Assembly: GCA_028289505.1 (NCBI GenBank)
Contig: JANQPK010000116.1
Location: 1-16,090, forward strand
Source: Cyclobacteriaceae bacterium
Lineage (GTDB): Bacteria; Bacteroidota; Bacteroidia; Cytophagales; Cyclobacteriaceae
Length of the DNA: 16,090 bases
Direction: 5' to 3'
Both the position numbers and the translations under genes were made by a program. Below are positions 7,175 through 14,489 of the stretch, piece after piece. The notes under the pieces are model-generated. The model saw nothing but the letters and a program-made list of their open reading frames with translations, did not search any database and had not been told where the DNA came from. Within the stretch, counting starts at the first letter, position 1. Each line of letters opens with the position of its first letter.

Positions 7175-7989
7175 AAAAGTTATTACATATCTGTTCCCTG
7201 GTCGCGGCACTATTCATATTTAGCGATTTGACGGCACAGGAAATTGGGGGTCAGCCGGATGAATCCCAGTTTGAGGATGCCAAGACGGGTTTGTGGATCA
7301 ATACTTATGGCAACATCCGTATTGCCAAACGCCTGTTTTGGGTGGCTCAAACTCACTTTCGTTTTGAAAATACCGCAGCTACTCCTCTGGTAGGACAGAT
7401 TGCGCAGATTTATAATCGCCATGCGATTGGTTACTTGCATTCTAAATATTTTAATATGGCCTTGGGAGGGGTGCTCCGTGTCAATTTCAATACCAAACAT
7501 GTGGAACCTGATTTGAAGGCGGTTCCCGAATGGCGGATCTGGCACGAATACAATTTTGCGCAATCGTTCTCGCCATACATGATCTATCACCGGGTCCGTA
7601 TAGAACACCGTTGGACCCGTGGTTTTGCAGAAAACAGTGATTGGATATTCCGTAACCGATGGCGTTATATGTTCAAATTCAAAATGCCTCTTGGTAAGCC
7701 TAAACTGGGCCCGCAAACCTATTATTTTTCTCCAGAAGCTGAGCTGATCATGCAAAGTGGTAAAGCGGTGGTCGACAGCCCATTCGAGGATTTGCGCTTA
7801 CATGGTTCGTTCGGTTATATTGTAAATCCTAGAATTACGGTTGCCACTGGACTCATGTATTCGTTTGGACAAAGGCTGTTTGATGGGGCTTTTTATAATC
7901 AAAAATGGACGGTGCGCTGTCACCTATATTTCTCACCGGATTTCCGTAAGGTTAAGAACAAACTGCCATCTATTCATTTTGATGATTAA
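7171..7989 (+). CDS. DUF2490 family predicted outer-membrane beta-barrel
   Basis: This 272-aa protein begins with a signal peptide cleaved after about LTAQ (residue 23). The remainder has the DUF2490 pattern: TGLWINTYGNIRI, then FWVAQTHFRFEN, a YNRHAIGY strand, WRIWHEYNF, MIYHRVRIEHRW and a 'FRNRWRYMFKFKMPL' strand pair. Alternating aromatic and charged residues throughout suggest a small outer-membrane barrel. The family is common in Bacteroidota and has no established function. The start codon overlaps the upstream stop (ATGA at 7171-7174), and the next gene begins 3 nt after its stop, so all three are very likely one transcript. It could provide the outer-membrane component of a complex with its two neighbours (inference). 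Confidence 0.88.
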   Translation: MKKLLHICSLVAALFIFSDLTAQEIGGQPDESQFEDAKTGLWINTYGNIRIAKRLFWVAQTHFRFENTAATPLVGQIAQIYNRHAIGYLHSKYFNMALGGVLRVNFNTKHVEPDLKAVPEWRIWHEYNFAQSFSPYMIYHRVRIEHRWTRGFAENSDWIFRNRWRYMFKFKMPLGKPKLGPQTYYFSPEAELIMQSGKAVVDSPFEDLRLHGSFGYIVNPRITVATGLMYSFGQRLFDGAFYNQKWTVRCHLYFSPDFRKVKNKLPSIHFDD

Positions 7990-7992
7990 GAT

Positions 7993-8862
7993 ATGGACCT
8001 ACAAAAAAAATTAGCATCGAAATCCCAGCTGATAGCCATGGTATTGCTCATCTTGTCAGGTGGTCTAGCACTATACTTTTTTGTACGATCTCAACTATTA
8101 CAGAATGAACTCTATGCAACTCAGGCTACGGTAGAAGAACAAGCTAAAAAAGAGGAACTGGTGTCCTCTCTACAGGGTATCGACGAGTTGCTGTTACAAG
8201 GCCAGTATCAGCAGGCTCTGAAGGCCTATCAAGACCAGCTGACCTCTGCTGATTCGGCCGCAATACCCATGATCGAAAAGCGAATTCAACTTACCAACAA
8301 CCTGTTGTCTATGCGACAAACCATTTACGAAAACAGCAGGTCAAAAGACGACACGGTAACCGTGGATTCAACAGCTATTGCCAGGATCTCAACTCCTGAG
8401 GAAATCCGAAAATTTGATTCACTACAATTTGCCTTGGAAAAAATAAAAGTTCAGCTCGACAATGCACAACAACAGCTGAAGCGAAAGGCCATTGGTGAGT
8501 ATTTGACCTTTACCAACAGAAAGGGGAACACCATTTATTACGTGGGTGAAGTGCGTAACAATCAGGCCAATGGAAAAGGAGTAGCATTGTATAGTACTGG
8601 TAGCCGTTACCAGGGAACATGGAAAGACAATCTCAGGCACGGGTATGGTACCTTTCACTGGCCAGACGGTGAGCGTTACGAGGGCGACTATGTAAACGAC
8701 AGGCGCGAAGGAGTTGGTACTTATTTCTGGCCCAACGGGGAAAAATTTGCCGGTGGATGGCAAAATGACCGGCGTAATGGGAAAGGTACCTTCTACAATG
8801 GGGATGGTGAAATTATGGCCAGTGGAGTCTGGAAGGGAGATGAATTGGTAGAGGTTGATTGA
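7993..8862 (+). CDS. Inner-membrane-anchored MORN-repeat protein
   Basis: This 289-aa protein has a short positively charged N-terminus followed by one transmembrane helix (about 12-32, no cleavage site). A helical region (about 35-165) includes a TPR-like helix pair near 62-83 (IDELLLQGQYQQALKAYQ) and a coiled-coil segment at about 135-165. The C-terminus has four MORN-type repeats at about 182-204, 206-228, 229-251 and 252-274, with cores such as YQGTWKDNLRHGYGTFHWPDG and YEGDYVNDRREGVGTYFWPNG. The helix orientation most simply places the repeats in the periplasm. MORN repeats elsewhere bind lipid or protein or act as scaffolds; no catalytic motif is visible. It is the last gene of the three-gene cluster. 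The next gene downstream is convergent, 72 bp away. Confidence 0.9.
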   Translation: MDLQKKLASKSQLIAMVLLILSGGLALYFFVRSQLLQNELYATQATVEEQAKKEELVSSLQGIDELLLQGQYQQALKAYQDQLTSADSAAIPMIEKRIQLTNNLLSMRQTIYENSRSKDDTVTVDSTAIARISTPEEIRKFDSLQFALEKIKVQLDNAQQQLKRKAIGEYLTFTNRKGNTIYYVGEVRNNQANGKGVALYSTGSRYQGTWKDNLRHGYGTFHWPDGERYEGDYVNDRREGVGTYFWPNGEKFAGGWQNDRRNGKGTFYNGDGEIMASGVWKGDELVEVD

Positions 8863-8934
8863 GTTAGATACCTCTAATCTCCCTGCGACTTCTGACCATC
8901 AACATGTGTTAACTAAACCTCCAAAAGTGATTCC

Positions 8935-9159
8935 TCAACTGAATCTAAAATGAAAGGGGTCGTAAACACTAACATAATGGGAAATAACCGCCATACCCCA
9001 AGCGACTGTGGTCCAGATGGGCCATATATATCCCCCGCCTGAAAATGCCCATATCATCCATAATAAGGTGACTACTGCGGCATAAATGAATAAATGACGT
9101 TTGAAATCCACCTGCTCTGGTGAATTCTTTTCTAAATGTTGTTTATAAATACTGTTCAT
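8935..9159 (-). CDS. Small 2TM-domain membrane protein
   Basis: This 74-aa protein starts at the ATG at 9159; a GTG at 9162 would add one residue. After a charged N-terminus with the family-like segment FKRHLFIYAAVVTLLW, it has two hydrophobic helices (about 21-37 and 45-62). They are separated by a short Gly/Trp-rich turn (FSGGGYIWPIW) and followed by AWGMAVISHY. This matches the '2TM domain' pattern (H..Y..V, W..P...WG....H) found in many Bacteroidota proteins, often next to histidine-kinase genes. None is visible here. Its role is unknown. It is divergent from the V-ATPase operon and shares a 220-bp upstream region with it, but nothing else links the two. Confidence 0.8.
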   Translation of the reverse strand: MNSIYKQHLEKNSPEQVDFKRHLFIYAAVVTLLWMIWAFSGGGYIWPIWTTVAWGMAVISHYVSVYDPFHFRFS

Positions 9160-9192
9160 CACGATAGGTTTTAGACTTTAACTTGTTAGTTC

Positions 9193-9207
9193 AGGTGCTT
9201 AACACCT
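9193..9207. repeat. Short hairpin in the 2TM / V-ATPase divergent region
   Basis: AGGTG and CACCT (5-bp stem) flank the loop CTTAA. It lies about 35 nt upstream of the 2TM gene start, within its probable leader or promoter. It is too short to assign a role. No other notable structure was seen in 9160-9300. Confidence 0.2.
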
Positions 9208-9300
9208 CTGTTATTCTCTAATAAGGTATAGACTTAATAGGTACTGTGAAATGACCTGGATAACCGGTTGAGGTAACATATGTCAGTTTTAAATGTGTAA

Positions 9301-9330
9301 TTGCAAAACTGCTCTTAGATGTTATATTTG
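9301..9330 (+). promoter_or_regulatory. Promoter of the V-type ATPase operon
   Basis: TTG at 9301-9303, a 19-bp spacer and TATATTTG at 9323-9330 match the Bacteroidota primary-sigma consensus (-33 TTG, -7 TAnnTTTG) exactly. The expected start is near 9334-9337, about 45 nt upstream of the subunit E ATG at 9380. Two matching boxes at ideal spacing, before the first gene of an operon, make this the strongest promoter call in the window. The leader shows no purine-rich Shine-Dalgarno sequence, as is usual in this phylum. Confidence 0.7.
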
Positions 9331-9379
9331 AATTATACTAAAACACCAAAGCAAAGTCTTATTTGAATAATTTTACTGG

Positions 9380-9991
9380 ATGAAGGATTTCAAGAATTTA
9401 GACCAATTAGCTGATCAACTTTACCAAGAAGGCATGGGAAAGGCACAGCAAGAGTCAGAAAAAGTGCTGGAAGAAGCAAGAGTGAAAGCCGAGGAGAAAA
9501 TTAACGCGGCAAATAAGAAAGCAGAAGATATTGTCGCCAAGGCTCGAAAGGAAGCAGAAAAATATCGCTCCTCGGTAGAAAGTGAGGTCAATCAAAAGGC
9601 TAATCAAGTCAAGCAAGATTTAAAAAATCAGATAAAAGGACTTATCAATACAGAACTCCTGAGCAGTCCAAGCAAAGCTATCCTTTCCAAGGAAGATTTT
9701 GTGCAAGCACTGATCTTGTCCGCACTGGAAACCTGGAAGGATGGGAAACAGGATCTTGAACTAACTATTGCGGAAAAGCTCAAAGAAATTGAGCCCGAAC
9801 TTCGGACAGCAATTTTACAACGATTACCAGGGCTAACCATCACTATTAGCGATCATATGGACAATGGTTTTAAGATTGAAGACCATGAAAAAGGATATAT
9901 GCTATCTTTTACAGATTCAGATTTCAAAGCGCTTTTTGAACCCTATTTGACAGATTTTGTAAGGGATGTTTTATTCGGATCCGGACAATGA
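9380..9991 (+). CDS. atpE: V-type ATPase subunit E (peripheral stalk)
   Basis: This 203-aa protein is a stator-stalk subunit joining the A3B3 head to subunit I at the membrane. Residues about 5-95 form a long Glu/Lys/Ala-rich helix (EEARVKAEEKINAANKKAED) with repeated Lys-Ala-Glu heptads, as in E subunits. A globular C-terminal domain follows (about 100-200), ending in FEPYLTDFVRDVLF. Its position first in the operon and directly before DUF2764 and subunit A matches the chlamydial/Bacteroidota order. Sequence conservation in E is low, so the assignment rests on the coiled coil, size and context together. The stop overlaps the next start by ATGA. In this operon type E may act without a separate G partner, because no G gene is present here. 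Confidence 0.88.
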   Translation: MKDFKNLDQLADQLYQEGMGKAQQESEKVLEEARVKAEEKINAANKKAEDIVAKARKEAEKYRSSVESEVNQKANQVKQDLKNQIKGLINTELLSSPSKAILSKEDFVQALILSALETWKDGKQDLELTIAEKLKEIEPELRTAILQRLPGLTITISDHMDNGFKIEDHEKGYMLSFTDSDFKALFEPYLTDFVRDVLFGSGQ

Positions 9992-10809
9992 GTTATTTCT
10001 ACCTGATATCATCATTGCCGGAATTGAAATTGAGTGATACTTCACTGACGCCATTGCAGTTGGAAGAACTCTTGGAAACCGTCATGAGAAATGCGGCTGT
10101 GGTTGACAAGCAAGTTCTGAATTGCTTATTATATCCAAACGATAACCAAAATCTGCTGTTTATCTTGTTTCGGGAATACCATGATTTCGAAATTGGAGCA
10201 TACAGTCAGCCTTCAGTGCTATCTGACGAACTGCTTAACAACTATAGAATGGAGCAAGGATCCTTACCCGATTATATGATCCATTATCTCAATGATTTAT
10301 CGGGGTCGTATTCTTCATTGTCACTGCGAAGAATGGAGTATGAGCTTAATAAATACTTTCATGAGCATGTGGCAAAATTGGAATCTAGGTTTTTGAATAC
10401 TTATTTCACCTGGCAATTTGAGTTAAAAAAGACCATCGCTGATATCAACCATAAGGCATTTGATTACCTTCCAATAAGTAACACTTCAACTCAGACTGAT
10501 TATACGACACTAAAAACGCTACATGGATTGGCTACAAAGGAAGAAATAACTAATGAAATAACACCATTGGTGGAGGTAAATGATTTGGAAGGTATTGAGA
10601 CAAAAATCAACCAATACTACTGGGAATTTGCGGATTCGTGGCAAGAGCCTTTCTCATCTGAGCAATTGTTCGGATACGTGGTTAAGCTACTCCGGTTGTA
10701 CCAGTGGAAAGGTTTTTCAACCAAGGGGGAAGCAGCTAGAATTAAATTTGAAGAACTAGTACAGGGTTTGAAAGAAACAGAACTATCACCTAAAATGCCA
10801 GTGATATGA
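9988..10809 (+). CDS. DUF2764 protein of the V-ATPase operon
   Basis: This is a 273-aa soluble protein with no signal peptide or membrane helix. It opens with the DUF2764 hallmark MSYFYLISSLPEL and is mostly helical, with aromatic-rich segments (YLNDLSGSYSSLSLRRMEYEL, YFTWQFELKKTIADINHKAFDYLP). DUF2764 genes are known to lie between E and A in bacterial V-ATPase operons that lack the classical subunit C gene. I infer that it stands in for subunit C (eukaryotic d), coupling the central rotor to the proteolipid ring. That is context, not demonstrated function. It overlaps E by ATGA (9988-9991) and A by ATGA (10806-10809), indicating coupled translation and matched stoichiometry with its neighbours. 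Confidence 0.87.
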   Translation: MSYFYLISSLPELKLSDTSLTPLQLEELLETVMRNAAVVDKQVLNCLLYPNDNQNLLFILFREYHDFEIGAYSQPSVLSDELLNNYRMEQGSLPDYMIHYLNDLSGSYSSLSLRRMEYELNKYFHEHVAKLESRFLNTYFTWQFELKKTIADINHKAFDYLPISNTSTQTDYTTLKTLHGLATKEEITNEITPLVEVNDLEGIETKINQYYWEFADSWQEPFSSEQLFGYVVKLLRLYQWKGFSTKGEAARIKFEELVQGLKETELSPKMPVI

Positions 10810-12581
10810 CCAGGGGAAATGTAACAGGAGTAATCGCTAACCTGCTGCTGATCAAAGTAGAGGGAGCAACCACACAAAATGAGATTTGTCTGGTACAGGC
10901 TGCAGATAAGCTGCTAAAAGCTGAAGTTATCCTGGTGCAAAAAAATATTGCCTCAGCACAGTTGTTTGAATCCAGTTCCTCCATACAAATTGGCGCTGAA
11001 GTACAATTCACCGGAAGAATGCTTGAGGTTGAACTAGGTCCGGGAATTCTCTCTAAGAAATATGACGGACTACAGAGTGACCTGGAAAAAATGTCGGGAA
11101 CCTTTATCGAAATTGGTGATAGTACCCCGGCATTGGATAATGATGCCAAATACGAATTTACCCCTCTTGCGGTTGAAAACGATGTAGTGAAAGCAGGCAG
11201 TTGGCTGGGTTTTGTGATGGAGAACAACATTGAACATAAAATTATGGTGCCTTTCTCATGGAAAGGAGACTATAAAGTTACCTGGATTGCCACCAAGCAA
11301 ACCTGCGGACTACATGATGTGGTGGCAAAGGTGAAGGATAACCAGGGCAATGAGCTTGAGATTAGCATGGTGCAGCAATGGCCGGTAAAAGTACCTTTAA
11401 CTGGTTTTGTTGAGAAGTTACGTCCCGGTAAAATCTTCCATACCGGTTTGCGGGTGATTGATACACTTAATCCCATGATGGAAGGAGGAACAGGCTACAT
11501 TCCCGGTCCCTTTGGCACCGGTAAAACCGTGCTGCAACAAGCCATAGCCAAGAATAGCGAAGCGGATGTTCTGGTTATAGTAGCGTGTGGTGAGCGTGCC
11601 AATGAAGTGGTAGAAATATTTTCTGAATTCCCTAACCTTATTGACCCGGTTACCGGGCATAAACTGGATGCGAAGACCACCATAATCTGTAACACCTCCA
11701 ATATGCCGGTAGCAGCCCGTGAGGCTTCGGTTTATGTAGGGATGACCATAGCAGAGTATTATCGCTGCATGGGACTCAAAGTGCTCTTGTTAGCCGACTC
11801 GACCTCAAGATGGGCTCAGGCATTAAGAGAGATGTCCAATAGACTGGAGGAATTGCCGGGGCAAGATGCCTTTCCGGTAGAACTTCCTTCAACAATTGCC
11901 AACTTTTACAGCCGTACTGGAATTGTGAAGCTCAATAATGGCAAGCTGGGATCGGTAACCTTTATCGGTACCATTTCTCCGGCTGGAGGTAATTTTAAGG
12001 AGCCTGTAACCGAATCTACCAGTAAGGTAGCGCAATGTTTCTATGCGTTGTCGCAAAAGCGTGCCGACTCTAAACGTTATCCCGCTATCGATCCCTTAGC
12101 ATCTTATTCCAAATACATTGACTACCCCGAATTTGAGTCATACAGCGACGTAAACATTCAACATGGCTGGGTAGAGGAAATAAATAAAGTAAAGGAGTAT
12201 TTGAAAATTGGATTAGAGGCACGCGATCAGATAAATATTTTGGGAGATGATGCGGTTCCTATCAGTTATCATATCAATTTTTGGAAGAGTGAACTCATAG
12301 ATTTTGGTATAATCCAACAAAACTCTTTTGATGATATTGATATGCGCACCGAAATGGAACGGCAGCAATACATGCTCAATTTTATGCTAGAAATCTGTGC
12401 AGTAGAGTACCAATTTGAAGAATTTGAAGAAGTTCGAGACTTCTTTAAAAATATTATTAATCTGGTATCACAAATGAATTTCTCAGAGTTCAGTTCCTCA
12501 GATTTTAAAGAAAATGAAGAGCAGGCCAGAAAGACTATTCTAGAAAAGACCAAAAATTATGAAAGCCAGGGCGTTTCGTAA
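10806..12581 (+). CDS. atpA: V-type ATPase catalytic subunit A
   Basis: This 591-aa catalytic subunit hydrolyses or synthesises ATP at the head interfaces; the length is normal. An N-terminal beta-barrel is followed by the V-type-specific insertion (about 115-195), which separates it from F-type beta subunits. The P-loop is GPFGTGKT at 234-241. The catalytic Glu motif is CGERANEVVE at 261-270, and Walker B/R-rich LLLADSTSRW is at 327-336. SNMPVAAREASVY, TISPAGGNF and RYPAIDPLASYSKY follow. The GERANEV and adjacent HKLDAKTTIICNTSNMP sequences resemble the chlamydial-type enzymes more than archaeal ones, from recalled family sequences. The start overlaps DUF2764 by ATGA. The last 23 bases overlap subunit B in another frame. 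Confidence 0.98.
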   Translation: MTRGNVTGVIANLLLIKVEGATTQNEICLVQAADKLLKAEVILVQKNIASAQLFESSSSIQIGAEVQFTGRMLEVELGPGILSKKYDGLQSDLEKMSGTFIEIGDSTPALDNDAKYEFTPLAVENDVVKAGSWLGFVMENNIEHKIMVPFSWKGDYKVTWIATKQTCGLHDVVAKVKDNQGNELEISMVQQWPVKVPLTGFVEKLRPGKIFHTGLRVIDTLNPMMEGGTGYIPGPFGTGKTVLQQAIAKNSEADVLVIVACGERANEVVEIFSEFPNLIDPVTGHKLDAKTTIICNTSNMPVAAREASVYVGMTIAEYYRCMGLKVLLLADSTSRWAQALREMSNRLEELPGQDAFPVELPSTIANFYSRTGIVKLNNGKLGSVTFIGTISPAGGNFKEPVTESTSKVAQCFYALSQKRADSKRYPAIDPLASYSKYIDYPEFESYSDVNIQHGWVEEINKVKEYLKIGLEARDQINILGDDAVPISYHINFWKSELIDFGIIQQNSFDDIDMRTEMERQQYMLNFMLEICAVEYQFEEFEEVRDFFKNIINLVSQMNFSEFSSSDFKENEEQARKTILEKTKNYESQGVS

Positions 12582-13896
12582 AACATACACCAGAATTGAG
12601 CGTATAACCAAGGCTACTTGTGAAATTAGAGCCTCAGACGTGAAATTTGGGGAGTTGGCATGGATTGAAGACCGACCTGCCCAGGCAATTCGCATCATGG
12701 AAGATATGGTCACCCTACAGGTTTTCCGAGGCACTGAAGGGTTATCCACACATTCCAATATCATTTTTACTGGTAGACCTCCTTCCTTGGCGGTGAGTGA
12801 ATTATTGTCTGGTAGAATTTTTAATGCGCTTGGATTACCCATCGACGGTGGAACACCAGTAACCGGTGAGGAAAGAGTAATTAAAGGTGCTGCTGTAAAT
12901 CCGGTAAAACGAGCTAAGCCCAATGTACTGCTGGCCACGGGCATTGCAGGCATCGACCTAAACAATACACTGGTTACCGGACAGAAAATACCGTTTTTTG
13001 CCGACCCTGACCAACCGTACAACAAGGTGATTGCCGAAGTGGCACTGCGGGCTGAGGCCGACAAAATTGTTTTGGGCGGTATGGGATTGTCCAACGATGA
13101 TTTCCTGTTCTTCAAAAATACCTTTGAGGCAGCAGGAGTAATGGATAAGATTGTTTGCTTCATCAATACCTCCGAAGATTCCCCTTTAGAGCGGTTGCTG
13201 GTGCCTGACATGGCCTGTACCGCTGCTGAATATTTTGCAAACGATAAGCAACAAAAGGTTTTACTTCTGTTAAGTGATATGACCCTGTACGCCGATGCGC
13301 TGGCCATAGTAGCCAATAAAATGGATCAGATTCCTTCCAAGGATAGTATGCCAGGTTCGTTGTATAGTGATTTAGCCAGTATATATGAAAAGGCGGTACA
13401 ATTTGATCATGGTGGTTCGATTACCATGATTGCCGTTACCACCCTGAATGAAGGCGATATCACACACGCCATTCCCGACAATACAGGTTACATCACCGAG
13501 GGGCAACTGTTCTTGCGATATGATTCAGATATAAGTAAGGTAATTGTTGATCCATTCAGGAGCCTTTCCAGATTGAAGCAGAATGTGATTGGCAAGAAAA
13601 CACGCGAAGATCATCCCCAGGTGATGAATGCACTGATTCGGCTTTATGCTGATGCCATGGATGCAAAAACAAAGAAGGAAAATGGTTTTGATCTTAACGA
13701 ATATGATGAGCGTTGCCTCAGCTTCTCGAAGGACTATGCCATGAAGTTATTGGCGATTGATATCAATATATCCGTAGATGAGATGCTGGATACCGGATGG
13801 GAATTGTTGCAAAAGCATTTTGAAAAGTATGAAGTAGGGATTAAGAATGAGTTGTTGAAGAAGTACTGGAGAAAAGAAACAGCGGAATCCGCATAA
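12559..13896 (+). CDS. atpB: V-type ATPase regulatory subunit B
   Basis: This 445-aa non-catalytic nucleotide-binding subunit alternates with A in the head. It lacks a P-loop: the equivalent region reads GQKIPFFADPDQPYNKV (141-157). Conserved landmarks are GRIFNALGLPIDGG (about 85-98), GGMGLSNDDFLFF (173-185), LVPDMACTAAEYFA, LLLLSDMTLYADAL (235-248), MPGSLYSDLASIYEKA (264-279), PDNTGYITEGQ (306-316) and DPFRSLSRLKQNVIG (331-345). Arg 338 is the probable arginine finger reaching the A site. The ATG at 12559 lies 23 bases inside the A gene and is the only plausible start, because the next Met falls well inside the first domain. The overlap suggests translational coupling for equal A and B amounts. 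Confidence 0.97.
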   Translation: MKARAFRKTYTRIERITKATCEIRASDVKFGELAWIEDRPAQAIRIMEDMVTLQVFRGTEGLSTHSNIIFTGRPPSLAVSELLSGRIFNALGLPIDGGTPVTGEERVIKGAAVNPVKRAKPNVLLATGIAGIDLNNTLVTGQKIPFFADPDQPYNKVIAEVALRAEADKIVLGGMGLSNDDFLFFKNTFEAAGVMDKIVCFINTSEDSPLERLLVPDMACTAAEYFANDKQQKVLLLLSDMTLYADALAIVANKMDQIPSKDSMPGSLYSDLASIYEKAVQFDHGGSITMIAVTTLNEGDITHAIPDNTGYITEGQLFLRYDSDISKVIVDPFRSLSRLKQNVIGKKTREDHPQVMNALIRLYADAMDAKTKKENGFDLNEYDERCLSFSKDYAMKLLAIDINISVDEMLDTGWELLQKHFEKYEVGIKNELLKKYWRKETAESA

Positions 13897-13897
13897 A

Positions 13898-14488
13898 ATG
13901 GCCTTCAAGTTTCAATATAACAAAACCACCATCCAAGAGCTGAAAAAACAGCTTGCTCTGCGAGAGAAGGCCCTGCCAATCTTAAAAAACAAAGAAACTG
14001 CGCTGCGTTTGGAGGTGAAACTCCGACAGAAAAGGTTAGTGGACTTGAAACAAGAGAAAGCAAAAATAATAAAGGAGGTGACGGCACATCCCGGTCTTTG
14101 GGCGGCGTTCCCAAAAATACTGTTTGTGAACAACTTGAAGCTTGAAAGAGAGACTATCATTGGCGTTAAGGTGCCCAGAGTGCGGGCGGTAGAATTTAGT
14201 ATGGCAGATTTTGATTGGATGCAGTATCCGGCATGGTTGCCTGCGGCAATGGAAATACTAAAGAAGGCCACCATGCTCGATATGCAGTTAGAGGTGTTGG
14301 AAGAGCAGATACATTTATTGGATATTGCCCGCAAGAAGACCACACAAAAAGTGAATTTGTATGAAAAGGTTCAGATTCCAGAAATGGAGCAAGCCACCAT
14401 TAAGATAAAACGATTTTTAGAGGATAAGGAAAACATTGCAGTTGCCGGTCAAAAAATAATGAAGAAGAAAAAAGTACAAATAGGATAG
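13898..14488 (+). CDS. atpD: V-type ATPase subunit D (central rotor shaft)
   Basis: This 196-aa rotor-shaft protein is the counterpart of F-type gamma. It has the expected antiparallel coiled coil: a long N-terminal helix (about 9-65, rich in Lys, Leu and Glu: LRLEVKLRQKRLVDLKQEKAK) and a long C-terminal helix (about 125-190). A short globular part with VPRVRAVEFSMADFDW lies between them. Near the end, KVNLYEKVQIPEMEQATIKI matches the D-family NALE-x-IP-x-E-x-T-I signature, followed by a Lys-rich tail. The start is one base after the B stop. The subunit I start follows its own stop after one base. There is no F gene beside it, although F normally binds D. Confidence 0.93.
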   Translation: MAFKFQYNKTTIQELKKQLALREKALPILKNKETALRLEVKLRQKRLVDLKQEKAKIIKEVTAHPGLWAAFPKILFVNNLKLERETIIGVKVPRVRAVEFSMADFDWMQYPAWLPAAMEILKKATMLDMQLEVLEEQIHLLDIARKKTTQKVNLYEKVQIPEMEQATIKIKRFLEDKENIAVAGQKIMKKKKVQIG

Positions 14489-14489
14489 T

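Noticed and set aside
7210..7755. 181-codon open frame antisense to the DUF2490 gene
   Set aside because: The sense strand has a signal peptide, family pattern and operon-like spacing; the antisense frame has no signal, domain or promoter.
8864..8877. TTAGA / TCTAA hairpin after the MORN gene as a terminator
   Set aside because: The stem is only 5 bp and AT-rich with no following T tract; not distinguishable from chance.
9353..9368. Second -7-like box (CTTATTTG) close to the subunit E start
   Set aside because: It mismatches the TA of the consensus and has no TTG at proper spacing, while an exact promoter lies 35 bp upstream.
12540..13316. 258-codon open frame antisense to subunits A/B
   Set aside because: It lies wholly opposite the strongly conserved subunit B gene; composition is Ser/Leu/Ala-rich with no recognisable domain, as expected of a shadow frame.
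13912..14343. 143-codon antisense frame in subunit D
   Set aside because: It overlaps a confident rotor-subunit gene and reads as Ser/Phe/Cys-rich noise.
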